Of a stretch of 64,000 bases of DNA, positions 46,815 through 57,329 are shown one piece after another. The position numbers were made by a program, and so were the translations under genes. The DNA lies in contig JAMYHX010000074.1 in the NCBI GenBank assembly GCA_025529335.1, forward strand, positions 54,180 through 118,179, in the 5' to 3' direction. The notes beneath the pieces are model-generated. The model did not search any database, had not been told where the DNA came from, and saw only the letters and a program-made list of their open reading frames with translations. Origin of the DNA: Rhizopus sp. PT2906 (lineage: Eukaryota; Mucoromycota; Mucoromycetes; Mucorales; Rhizopodaceae). How positions within the stretch are numbered: position 1 is the first letter of the stretch; every line of letters begins with the position of its first letter.

Positions 46815-48364
46815 ATGGCTGTCAAGGCTTCGACTGTCGCTGTTATTTCTACGGCTGTTATTGCCGCCTTTGGTATTGGTTATTTGGTTTATTTTGACCA
46901 AAAGCGCAGAAAGGATCCAGAATTTAAGAAACAACTCAGTAAGTGAAGTGGTTTGTTAAAGTCTCTAAGCTAACACTCTAAAACAGAGCGCGAACGAAAG
47001 AAGCAAGCTAAAGTTGAAAAAGAAACGAAAAAGGCAGAACTTGCCACTGTTGAGCAACTTGTTCAGGATGTTTTGGATGAAATAGCCCAAGAAACTTTTC
47101 CTGAATCGCCTGAAGAGAAGGAGAAATACTTTATGGAACAAGTCGCAACTGGTGAAGCACTATGCCAACAGGGTCTTCACAATGAAAGTGTCAAGCACTT
47201 TTACAAGGCATTAAAGATTTATCCTGCTCCATTAGAACTCATCATGATCTATCAGCAAACTTTACCAGAAGTTGTGTTCAGAATTGTTGTGAATATCATG
47301 GCTGTGGAGGTATGATGAAATTGTCACGGCAAAAGCATCATAGATCTAACCTAGTGCTGTAGCAACAAAAGAGACAAACTGAGTTCTATGAACAGTTCCC
47401 ACCTGAGGATGTCAAATTGAGATTGAAGGAGATGACAGAAGGCGAAAAAGCTAGCTATGGTCTAGTTGCTGAGCAAGATTTTGAAGAAAATGATGTGTTA
47501 TATACAGAATCACCGTTGATATCCGCCTTGTCTCCTCAATTAGAGGTAATGATTGATAAAGAAGCCCACTTTTTTTTTTTTGGACACTAAACGGCCACCT
47601 ACTTTTTTTTTTTTATATATAGGGTCAATATTGTAACTACTGTATGAACAAGTTAACAGACTCAATTGTTGAATGCAAAAACTGCGACAAAGTAGCCTTT
47701 TGCTCTGAAGACTGTGAATCAGCTGCCAACCAACAATATCATCAATATTTGTGCACAAACAGCAAAGTAAACACGAATGCAGATGAATCCAAGGAAACGA
47801 CATTTGTCAAGTATGTACAAGATCAGAATAGCAAGTATCCTCAGATGATCGCTCAATTGTTTACTGCTATGGTTGCTGAAGAATTAGACAAGAAGAATAG
47901 ACCCAAGTACAATTCATGGGACCATATTGAAAGATTGAAAGGTGCAGAATTGACACCAACTGATAAACATGCAAACGAAACCAAGATGATCAAAGAACTC
48001 TTATCTTCCAAGGTTCCTGGTATTGACGAATTTTTGACTGATGAAGTTTATCTTATGCTGTTGGGCAAGATGAATGAAAATGCCTTTGATGTTATTTCAG
48101 CTACCGAAGTATCTGTAGAGGTATGCAGTAACAAGCTAATGATAACAATTCAATAACTCTTTTCTATAGAAATCTACTGAACCTAGTCGTAAACTTGACA
48201 GTGATAATATCTTGGGTAGCTCTGTATATAAGATCTCTTCTTATCTCTGTAAATCACCTTTAGACGATGCCAATGTTAAAATTTCTTTTAATGGCAACAA
48301 GATCACTGTTACTGCATTGAAGCCAATCAAAAAGGACGAACAAATCAAGGCTTACTACAACTAA
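46815..48364 (+). CDS. TOM20: TOM20 import receptor fused to a MYND-SET module
   Basis: Five exons (46815-46938, 46987-47309, 47363-47545, 47623-48120, 48170-48364), 440 residues, all in frame. Residues 1-150 are a complete mitochondrial import receptor TOM20: N-terminal membrane anchor (VAVISTAVIAAFGIGYLVYF), the DQKRRKDPEFKKQL motif, and the receptor domain ending FYKALKIYPAPLELIMIYQQ. Without a stop the protein continues into SMYD-type sequence: YGLVAEQDFEENDVLYTESP (SET start), a MYND finger at about residues 215-255 (CNYC, CKNC, FCSEDC, H-x3-C), the intervening helical part, and the SET end SSVYKISSYLCKSPLDDAN ... KPIKKDEQIKAYY. The usual N-H-S-C motif after the tyrosine-containing strand is absent. 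TOM20 alone is about 150-180 residues. Inference: an outer-membrane receptor with a cytosolic MYND/pseudo-SET domain, possibly for binding proteins rather than methylating them. Confidence 0.88.
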
Positions 48365-48433
48365 AATAAAAATCCGGCCTGGGCTAAGATTCGTAAACTT
48401 GAGCTTGTCTTTTTATGTGTATGTGTATGTGTA

Positions 48434-49732
48434 ACAGTGCCCCCGAAAATGAATTTGCCGTTTTATAAAAGTCAGTTTTTTTGAAAAAAGTACTCGATGA
48501 ATAAGACGATACTTTTCTCTTATAAACACATAAAATGGCTAATTTAACTTTATCTCAAAAAGAAAAGATTGTTACTAGACGCTGTGATGGCATTTCGGCA
48601 GCACAAATTGCCATTGACGAAAACATTCCAGAAAGAACCGTACGACATGTGTTTTAACAATTGAAAAAGAATGGAGCTGTAGAGACGAAGCCTAAGTCTG
48701 GAAGACCGCCTATCTTTAATGTTAGAAAAAGAAGAGAGCTGGGAAGAGTAGTACAAGCAAACCGTCGTGCTACTCTTAAAGAGATTAGTCAACTAATCAA
48801 CGCCAAGGCTTGTGAGGACACTATACACAATGAGTTGAAAAAACTTGGCTATGCCTCTCGTGTGGCAGTCAAGAAGCCATTTTTAAATGAAAAGCAACAA
48901 AAAGCAAGGTATGCTTTTGCAAAAGATCATGCTCACTGGACAGCAGATGACTGGAGAAAGGTGATCTGGACAGACGAGTCGAGTTTTGATATCGGCAAGC
49001 TGTCGTCACAGCCCAGGGTATGGCGTAATGCTTCAGAAAAGTTCAAGAAGGAATGTCTAGGCGTCAATTTTCAAAAGTGGCAGAACTTCAATCATGGTTT
49101 GGGGAGCCATAGCTAGTGGAAAGAAGTCGAAACTTGTTTTTATGAAGAAAGGCATGAGAACAAGTGCCGACTTCATAAACCAGGTCTATGAGCCAGTATT
49201 ACTAGACTTTTAAAAAAGTGTAAATAGTCCTGTGCTCATGGAAGATGGCGGGCCCATCTATAGAGCGAAAATTGCTACTGAATGGAGGGAGGCAAAAGGT
49301 ATAAGCAAGTTATCCTGGCCAACACAATCGCCGGATTTAAATTCGATAGAAAATCTGTGGAGCATTATGGCGAAGAGGATTAACGCTCTATGCCCTCATG
49401 CCAGAAGCCCGCAAGCAATGGAAGTTGTTTTGGAGAGTGTTTGGAGGGAGTTTACTACAGAAACCATTAATATATTAATTGATTCTATGCCTAGGAGGGT
49501 CAAGGCTCGCGGTGGACCTACCAAATACTAAGCCAATAAAAAAATCCAAAAATTGCTTTACAGCTCTCATTTTTTTTTTCGATATTCTAATGTAACTGAC
49601 CTTTTTCCGTCGTTTCTCTTCTCTTATAACTGTAACAGAGCTGCAAAAGAGTCATTTTACTGTTTAGTCTTTAATAGCATTTAAAAAAAACTGGCTCTTA
49701 AAAAACGACAAATTCATTTTCGGGGGTACTAT
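48434..49732 (+). mobile_element. Tc1-like transposon with terminal inverted repeats
   Basis: About 1.3 kb, the normal Tc1 size. The left end at 48436 reads AGTGCCCCCGAAAATGAATT and continues TGCCGTTTTATA; the right end read inward from 49730 is AGTACCCCCGAAAATGAATT then TGTCGTTTTTTA, so the inverted repeats are about 32 bp with three mismatches. TA dinucleotides flank both sides (48432-48433 and 49731-49734), as expected for TA-target insertion, though the spacing differs by a base. It lies about 70 bp after the TOM20 fusion gene's stop, probably in or next to its 3' UTR. Confidence 0.85.
48535..49531 (+). pseudogene. Tc1-like (DD34E) transposase, inactivated
   Basis: The ATG at 48535 starts a Tc1 transposase: N-terminal HTH (LTLSQKEKIVTRRCDGISAA), a premature TAA at 48656-48658, then the GRPP linker between the two HTH domains, the second HTH, and the catalytic domain with VIWTDESSF (first D), a frameshift near 49070-49080 before the S-I-M-V-W-G motif, another in-frame TAA at about 49211, VLMEDGGPIYRA (second D) and SPDLNSIENLW (E). 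The Asp-Glu spacing fits DD34E. Two nonsense codons and a frameshift make it non-autonomous, yet motifs and ends are well kept, so the insertion is fairly young. Confidence 0.85.
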
Positions 49733-50081
49733 ACAACGTAAAATAAAACACAGTAGAAATAAAAACTTTTTTTTTTGAGTGAGAATGGAAATAACAAAGA
49801 GACAAACCAAGAAGAAACAGGGAGAGGAGGGCGGGAACAACCAAGGTCACTTAGCAATCGTGTAATTATGATGATACTCCATAAATTTGTATACTACATC
49901 AAGAATCGATTCAAACAAATATATATGATAGATAATACTTCAATACATTATCTGTATCAAAGAAATAGTTAAATATCAAATAAAATGATAAGCAAAAATC
50001 TCGAATGCAAATGCAATTTTATTTGATTAAGTATGCTTTTACAAGAAGTGTAGTTTAAAATATCGAGACGAGGTGTGGATA
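49733..50081. other. intergenic, no gene seen
   Basis: AT-rich sequence after the transposon; the frame at 49775-49972 is polar without a domain. Confidence 0.45.
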
Positions 50082-50528
50082 TCATACTATAGTTTTATTG
50101 GTTTTTTGAAAGCAAGGTTGTAATGTGCATACAACAGATCCTTTACTTGTTGTGCATATAGCTCGAAACCTTTCTTCAATTTCTATTCTTAGTATCCATA
50201 ATTGCTCACATAAATCCAGCATCTTACTTCTCCACTCAAGAATATGTACTGGAAAGTATAGCTCATTTTTTATCTTGCTCACACAAACCACTCCTCTTGG
50301 ATTGATAAGCTCGTGTATCGTCAACTTCAGCCTACTTATGCTTAATCCAACAATTGATAAATCGTGTTGCAAGGATGGTGCGTTGTGTGACAGGTTCAAT
50401 AGCATTTGTTTGCAGGAAATTGATAATTTTGTGGAATCATTCTTTTCTTTGGTATCATCATACTGCTTTTTGGTAGCTTCAATAGTGCAGAGCTCACGCC
50501 TGTCATAAAAGGCCAGTAGATCAGACAC
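50082..50528 (-). pseudogene. open frame of unknown function, probably 5'-truncated
   Basis: A 148-residue minus frame (SDLLAFYDRRELCTIEATKK near the start, then helical sequence, HILEWRSKMLDLCEQLW and IEIEERFRAIC). The protein-like reading continues upstream of its ATG (RLYYHYGQTKPSTV) until stops at about 50575, close to the end of the diverged LTR-like repeat at 50605. I infer that a helical-protein gene has lost its 5' part, possibly through that insertion. An intact single-exon gene starting at 50528 cannot be excluded. Family unknown. Confidence 0.4.
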
Positions 50529-50604
50529 AGTCGACGGTTTTGTCTGTCCATAATGGTAGTACAGGCGACTTTTCTTTTATTTTTGTCCACTTTAGAAGCA
50601 GAGC

Positions 50605-50836
50605 GTTGTATTCAATTTTGTTATTGTAAAAAAGCGATTAAGTCGACAACATGCGAATTACATTCTTCATTAAGAAGAGCTGAATGTTAAATTAAACGCG
50701 TAAGCGTTTTATAGCGAGAGAGAATCTACGACTGCTATTTATATTATTGTCGTCGCTCACATTATTTATGCTTATGTTATTATTGTTATACTAGTAGCCA
50801 CTATAGTTATTATTATTATAAGTTATTCTTATATGA
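50605..50836 (-). mobile_element. solo-LTR-like repeat, strongly diverged copy
   Basis: Read on the minus strand it keeps landmarks of the 293-bp repeat in order: CTATAAAACGC (TATA box), ATTCAGCTCTTCTTAATGAA, GTTGTCGACTTAATCGC and ACAATAACAAAATTGAATAC followed by AAC at the end. The 5' half is hard to align. Its TATA-to-end spacing matches the two good copies. Confidence 0.6.
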
Positions 50837-51114
50837 GAAAAGAAATGCAAATAAACAACAGTTGGCTACAGATAGAATTTAAGTGTCGCTCAATTGGTGT
50901 TTGGCTGTGGAGGAGTCCAACTGCAAACCACGATTGGGATAAGCATGTCTCCCAATATCCCAACCACGACAACCCAAATTTCCAAATGCGATAAGTAAAA
51001 TTTCAGTTCGTGACACCTTGATATGGAAATACTATATTATCAAAAAGGAACAAGATAGGTAAGAAGCAAAATAACTTTTGATGGTATATTTTCGTTCATT
51101 CACTCAAGTAGTTA
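50837..51114. other. intergenic, no gene seen
   Basis: AT-rich spacer without a recognised frame. Confidence 0.45.
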
Positions 51115-51324
51115 TTATATTTGAGTATTTAATGTTCTGAAATGAGAGCTGTATTTGTCTTTTAGGCTTTGAAGTTTACTGAATGCCTCTGCATATGCTA
51201 ACAGTAAGCCATTGGCTTCTTCATTTTCAGTGTAGTTTCTCATGGAGATAAGGTCCGCATTAGAATGACGAATAGTGCAAGCAGTATCTGCTGCACGTCT
51301 TAATAGTCTTTCAGTAGACGTCAT
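51115..51324 (-). CDS. short hypothetical protein or last exon
   Basis: A 69-residue minus frame, MTSTERLLRRAADTACTIRH at the start, rich in helix-forming residues (EANGLLLAYAEAFSKLQSLK). The open frame continues upstream of the ATG to about 51410 (NWYQYANIPNARRFSSSQTK), where a TTCAG could be a splice acceptor, so this may be the last exon of a spliced gene. I do not recognise it, and no upstream exon joins convincingly. Confidence 0.35.
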   Translation of the reverse strand: MTSTERLLRRAADTACTIRHSNADLISMRNYTENEEANGLLLAYAEAFSKLQSLKDKYSSHFRTLNTQI

Positions 51325-51524
51325 ATCAGACTTTCCACTTTTCGTTTGTGAAGAGGAGAAGCGTCTTGCATTTGGTATGTTAGCATATTGATACCAGTTG
51401 AGTTTCTTAATATGCTGAATTCATTTACATGGATACTAAGTATAGATGCTTACAGGCACGCTGATGTCTTTTTATAATAGTAACAGGAGCATTCAATAGC
51501 CTTGTAGTTATCTACTGCAACGAG

Positions 51525-51937
51525 TCAAGAATTGTTTTCATCATTAAAAGATTCAACAATCCAGTTGTGATATTCTACGATCTCCACATTTTCTTCTATC
51601 TCCGGAACATGGCTCATGTGCTCTTTTTGAACTGAAAAATGAAAACTGAAAAGTAACGAACAAAGAAATAAGAGTGTACTTGACATCTCTATGGCAAACA
51701 CGTAGCTTGGCATAAACCTTTTGTTGTCTTTCCTTGGGTGCATCAGTAAGCACATTGCTCTTGGAAACAATCCAATAAGCAACACAGGCTTCTTCAGTTT
51801 CTTTCAGACATTTTCTACACTCTGATTTTTGAGCGTAAATACAGGAGTGCTTAATCTTCAATAGAGGATGGCTTAAGAGCTTGATTAATATCAACCAAAC
51901 TGATGGGATTATCGAAAGTGTTGAGTACTTCAGACAT
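51525..51937 (-). pseudogene. small cysteine-containing gene with an apparent frameshift
   Basis: The ATG at 51937 opens MSEVLNTFDNPISLVDINQA, which stops after SSIED near 51855. From there the protein-like sequence goes on in another frame: KHSCIYAQKSECRKCLKETE and NVLTDAPKERQQKVYAKLRV. A GT...AG intron (GTACAC to TTTTCAG) would then link it to a C-terminal exon with HMSHVPEIEENVEIVEYHNW ending at 51525. No intron explains the first junction, so there is a frameshift or a sequencing error. Family unknown. Confidence 0.35.
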
Positions 51938-52301
51938 GACTAATAGAATATTAAAGGAAAAAAAAAAGGAGTCAGGAAGGGTGGAGGAAAAAAGAGGTCA
52001 CATTTATTGCCGAACAAAAAGTACAGCCGGACCACGATCTGTAGACAGGAAATAAAGAAATTCGTATCTTGACAAAAGCGGGAAGCCAAACAAAAGAACA
52101 TGCAGAAAGGGCAATCATGGAACAACCTCTTTTCATTTCCAACCTAGTGTACGTACAACTATCAGATTACATAATCGAGATGTCAGTTCATCAAAGTGGA
52201 TTGTAGATGGATTGACAAGGATTATGTAACAAAAAGAAATCATTATACACAGCGCTTTTAGTAACATCAACTCACATCTATCTTATTAAAGATAACTAGA
52301 A

Positions 52302-53189
52302 ATGGGTCGTGTCATTCGTGCTCAAAGAAAGGGTGCTGGAAGTATTTTCAAATCTCACACCGTTGGCCGTAAGGGTGCTGCTAAGCTCAGAGTTTTCGAC
52401 TTTGCTGAACGCCACGGTTACATTCGTGGTATTGTAAAGGAGATTGTTCACGATCCCGGTAGAGGTGCTCCCCTTGCCAAGGTAAATTTATAAACATGTG
52501 TTGTGGAATTGACATTAACATTTTTTTAGGTTGTTTTCCGTGATCCTTACAAGTATGTTAACATCAACAACAAACAACAAAAACAATTGTATGAACAGCC
52601 TCATTGACATTTTACATAACTTTTTAGGTATAAGCTCCGTACCGAAACCTTCATCGCCACCGAAGGTATGTACACTGGTCAATTCATCTATGCTGGTAAG
52701 AAGGCCTCTTTGAACATTGGTAATGTCATGCCTTTGGCCTCTATGCCTGAAGGTACTGTCATCTGTAATGTTGAAGAAAAGGTTGGTGACCGTGGTGCTA
52801 TTGCTCGTACTTCTGGTAACTATGCCACTATCATCGGTCACGGTGATGACGGTAAGACTCGTATTCGTCTTCCCTCTGGTTCCAAGAAGGTCATTCCCTC
52901 CACCTCTCGTGCTGTTGTCGGTATCGTTGCCGGTGGTGGTCGTATTGACAAGCCCCTCTTGAAGGCCGGTCGTGCCTACCACAAATTCAAGGTCAAGCGT
53001 AACAGCTGGCCCAAGACTCGTGGTGTTGCTATGAACCCCGTTGACCATCCTCACGGTGGTGGTAACCATCAACACATTGGTAAGGCTTCTACCATGGCCC
53101 GTGACTCCCCTGCTGGTCAAAAGGTTGGTTTGATTGCTGCCCGTCGTACTGGTCTCCTCCGTGGTACCAAGAAGATCAAGGATGCTTAA
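52302..53189 (+). CDS. RPL2: 60S ribosomal protein uL2 (RPL2/L8)
   Basis: Core protein of the large ribosomal subunit, near the peptidyl-transferase centre, needed for subunit joining. Three exons: 52302-52481, 52530-52552, 52628-53189; 254 residues, exactly the usual eukaryotic length. It starts MGRVIRAQRKGAGSIFKSHT and keeps AERHGYIRGIVKEI, MPEGTVICNVEEK, GRIDKPLLKAGRAYHKFKVK and the hallmark loop MNPVDHPHGGGNHQHIG, whose histidine is hydroxylated in many eukaryotes. The middle exon is only 23 bases. Codon use is strongly biased to GGT, GTC, CGT, AAG, as in highly expressed genes, unlike its neighbours. Confidence 0.97.
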
Positions 53190-53543
53190 ACTATTTCAAT
53201 GTTCACCCTTAATAAACCTTTCATATTCTCATGGTCACACTCATACACACACAAACATATATATATACATATACGACATGATTCTAATGCCTAGTTTATA
53301 AAAGAAGAGGATAGAAAAGTTTCATAAGGGATGACTATGTACAACTCTTGTTGATGAAGAGCTAGAGTACATGAGACAAAAAGACACACTGATCATACTT
53401 GAAAAAGAAGCGACAGGTTTATATAAATGTAATGCCTTTATGTAATGGTATAAGCGTTTATGCTCATGAGTACAGAAGCGCAAAGGAGAAAAAAAAAAAA
53501 AAATAGAAAGTATGATTATATACAAAATGAGCCTTTTCTACAA

Positions 53544-55758
53544 TTATTGTAATGAAACTGGGTCGTCGTCATCCAAGTAAGCATGAACTGTTTTTTGTAG
53601 TTCGCCAAAATAAGCAGCAGGAAGGGTAGTCGATGATGATTTGTTTGCAAAATATTCAACCTCTGTATGTGTACTGTCTGGCTCAGAACCCGCTAAACTA
53701 CCAGAGCTTGTACTTGTTGTGTCAGGTGTGAGAATGGAAGGTATGAAGTTTTTCAAGAATCGATAATTTTCATTTGTTGAAGCACCTTCATCTTCGCTCA
53801 ACTTTGGTACTCTTCGTTTTAGGACATCAAGAGTAATATTCAAGTTCCTTGATGCTCTTGCTCGAATAGTTAAGTTTGGTGACTTTTTCAGCATACGTAA
53901 AGAATCAGCAACGATGAGCATCCAGTGTAGTTCAACAACGCACGGCACTTTGTGAAATAAGACGTGGAATATCTTGGTCATGGCATCTGTGATGATGGAT
54001 ACAAGAAGTAAAGCACGTTCGCCGTCGTATCTCTCCATGTTGATTCCTTTCAAATCAGTATCTGAAGGGGGCTGCATTAATCTGGTTTCAAGTCCAATCC
54101 AGTACGAATAGTAGATTTGGTTAATATATAAAGCAAATGGGTTGCTGCACTGCTGAATCCGATCAAGTTGAAGATAATCAAAAGGAGAGTCTGATAGTCG
54201 AAATTCCTTGGGCATACTGCTCCAAAAGTCGCATAGTTGAGTTTCAAGTTTTTGCAAGTCGTTCACTGACAATTTATCCAACTTTCCTGCCAAAAGCTTA
54301 TACCGTAATTCATCGTCTCTTTGAGTCATTTGGCAGTCGTTGACGCGCACAAGGTGATAAAAGGCCTCTACAGAATCTCTTGATTCCTTAATGTCTTTTT
54401 CGATATTTAAAACAATGGGATATCCGATGCCTACGTTGAACATGATGGAGCTATAATCGTCACGTTCGTCGCAAATCAAGCAAAGCGTCAGCTCATAATA
54501 TCTTACTGCATAAAATAAACGTCTCCAGGTCTCTGCTTCAATGATTTCTTCTGTCACTGGTGTGTCAGAGGTTACACCGTCGAGCAAATGAGCATATCTT
54601 GGTTGTAGTTCAAGTACCATTCGCCAAGCCATGTTCATGTATAGTCTTGCTTCTGAATTGTTTAGGACGATCAAGGCAGACTGTGCTAGGAACATTAGTG
54701 TCGCAACTGTGTATATATTATGCTCTTCATCAAACAAGACCTCTTGTAAAAGTGCTTTAGCTTCTTGGCGAAAAGACTCTGCCAAGGTCTCTCTGGTAAA
54801 AGGGTGCTGTATATATTGGATATGACAGCATTGTGAATAAGTTATAAATGACGCAAGGGCTGTTGCAACCATTGTGTTTGGGTTGAGATCAAAAAGTGGA
54901 AGGTAGTAAGGTTTTGAGAATACAGGAGTAAGTAACCCCATACAACCAAAATAGGATGAAATAACCTGTCTCTTCATATAGGTTCTAGTATGATCATCAC
55001 ATATTGGTAACTCAATTGCTAATCTCCCAGTCTCTGTTTTGTTGTTTTGAAATATGCTGTGTAATATATGTTCTACTTGCAGCATTTTGTTTGTTACTTG
55101 AATCATCTGCAAGGAGCGATCGATATGATAATTAGGAGTACGTGAAAGTGTTGCATTAAAATATCGTGCTGTCTCTGAAAGGAAGCTGTTGATGTCGTTT
55201 ATATTCCTTATGGATGTTTGGAAGTTGATCCCACTTGATCCTCCTGTTATGGTAAGTTGCCAGCTATTTGTGATATCACTTGATTTGCTGGTACGCAATA
55301 GGCTCTTATCTGTATCATCAGATTGATCAAAGATATCGTAGGATTCAGACGCTGTTTCCATATCCATAGAGTCATAGTTACGACTCATCCTTGCATCATC
55401 TTCTGTTTCATCTTTAATCGGCTGTAATTTAGCTTCAACATGAAGACCTTTTAACTGCTGTTCCATTGCTGCCAGTTGTTGCTCCATTGCTTTCATTTGT
55501 GTCATTAACTTATTTTTTCTAGAGATGGACACTGGTTTTTTGATGACAGTAGGTTTTGCATTGAACTTGAACACGCAGGGCAAGTTCATTTTCAAGCAGC
55601 GATCACATTGCTTTCCTTGAATCACTACACATTTCCTTCGATGAGCTCGACAGTTTTCACCTAAAAGAAAAGAGTGTAAGAAAATGTTTGCTGAAAGTGC
55701 ATAAATATGTCTTACAAGGTTTATTTCTCTTTTGTTTCGTTTCTTCAGAAAAGGCCAT
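53544..55758 (-). CDS. Zn(2)-Cys(6) fungal transcription factor
   Basis: Two exons, 55758-55716 and 55660-53544; 719 residues. The short first exon supplies MAFSEETKQKRNKP and the first base of the first cysteine codon; splicing yields CENCRAHRRKC, then CDRCLKMNLPC, the six cysteines of a binuclear zinc cluster at about residues 15-44. A heptad-rich linker follows at about 60-85 (MKAMEQQLAAMEQQLKGLHV), the usual dimerisation element. The bulk is the helical fungal-specific regulatory (middle homology) region, for example EAETWRRLFYAVRYYELTL near residue 400. The C-terminal tail is Ser/Thr-rich and acidic, possibly activating. Target genes are unknown; its 3' end faces RPL2 with a 354-bp gap. 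Confidence 0.9.
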
Positions 55759-57329
55759 AATAAACCGTAGGCCATAGTTTATTCTTAATAAGGAGGAAAG
55801 GATTTCAAACATTCATAGCCAGAAGAGATGACCGGCTAAATAACGGGCCGTAAGTGATTCTGTGGAAACGTGTATAATTTAAATAAATTCTGCCAACATC
55901 AACTCATTTGCTTTACTCCTATTGATGTCTAATAAAGTTATATAGAGCTAAATAAGGGAGGCATATTTAGGATAATCATAGCCAAAATGTACCCTTGTCG
56001 TTTTTAAGCCGTAGTTACCAGATGTCCTCTGATAAGTTAGCTTCAGTTTCTTTCGCCTTGATGGGAGTATCAGCACTATTAGGCAACGAATCAGACTTCT
56101 CAGGAATCAACTTGACTTCAGATTTACTGCTTCTAAAATAGGCCAAATGACTCCATGCAGTGAAAATAATGCCAATGAACGGATTTTATATTGTGGGACG
56201 GGAAATAAAATAAAGAGCTACATGCACTAGAAAATAGGCTAAATAATGCAAATACGAATTTATCATAATTACACGCGAGCAAGAATACACCAATAGCAAC
56301 ATTTGTTTTTATTTCTTCTTGAAAAGAAACACAAACCAAGATGGTGAGAAGTTTTGCTGGACAACATCATAGGTAGTGGGTAGAGGTTGCGCCTGTGAAA
56401 TTAGCCTATCTTCTGGTGCATGTAGTGCTCACCAACTTTTGGTTATGTATTGCCCAAATGGATATGTTTACTGCATACGAAAGACAGGGACAGCCAGATA
56501 TCTATCAAACCAAGGTCTTTTTATTAAATTAATCAAGAAATGCTTGCACTTGATTTAGTGCTCTCGTTTGATAATGGAAATAACAATTGTAACAATTGCA
56601 GAACTAGAAGATGAAGAAGATCCTACTTCAAATTTTAAACTAACACCTTGTTTTTTTTTATTGCTTCTGACAACAAAAATCAGAGAAAACTTGAAGAGAT
56701 GCGCGGAAATAACCTTTATTAAATTTGCCTTCGAGCCTGGAAATGATCTCTTTATGGCTGCTTTGCAAATTTGAATTATTGAAAGGTATAAGTTAAAAAC
56801 CTGCCCATTGGCACTGCTTTCAATGTAATTGGTGATGGTTTCATTTTTGCACCGAAAAGAGGAGTTCCTGCAACTGTTTTGCTTTTTTATACAAAATTAA
56901 ATGTTAAGATGCATTGTTTATGAAAAGTCTAGAGAGAGGATTTTACATTGATAAAGACAGAAGGGCTATACACAGACTTAATTGCTTGGGGTTACCAGTT
57001 TTGATCCCACTCCAGCGGGACAATCAAACATACTTCCATTGTTACTTTAGATAAGTACAAAGATAACCTTGCTGTAGCTACTCGTGTTTTTGTCTTCCAA
57101 GTAGTTTAAATATCATCTTGATCTTGGCGTAGCCTTGAATATTTTGTTGGAAATCAAAGTTTATACTCTTTAATCCATTGTAACCATTTATGAGCCTTTC
57201 CGTGATTGCCTGAAACTTAAATAAATTGGCCAATGATATACTTTATTTAGGAAATTGAATTTCAATATATGCATGAAATCACTGCCATGCCTTTTTTTGT
57301 TTTCATCCATTTTTTTTTCTTGCTCTAAA
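55759..57329. other. intergenic or decayed region, no supported gene
   Basis: Several protein-like but broken pieces on the plus strand: 56376-56558 (LLVMYCPNGYVYCI), 56568-56774 (IRENLKRCAEITFIKFAFEP) and a stretch after 56800. They may be one decayed lineage-specific gene. No start-to-stop model can be made and I recognise no family. The last 80 bases are the presumed promoter of the F-box/kelch gene. Confidence 0.4.

Noticed and set aside
52515..53120. 201-residue minus frame opposite RPL2
   Set aside because: Antisense shadow of a codon-biased ribosomal gene; threonine-rich because it mirrors GGT/GTC codons.
53322..53525. 67-residue minus frame between RPL2 and the zinc-cluster factor
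   Set aside because: Low complexity, no domain; lies in the shared 3' flanks.
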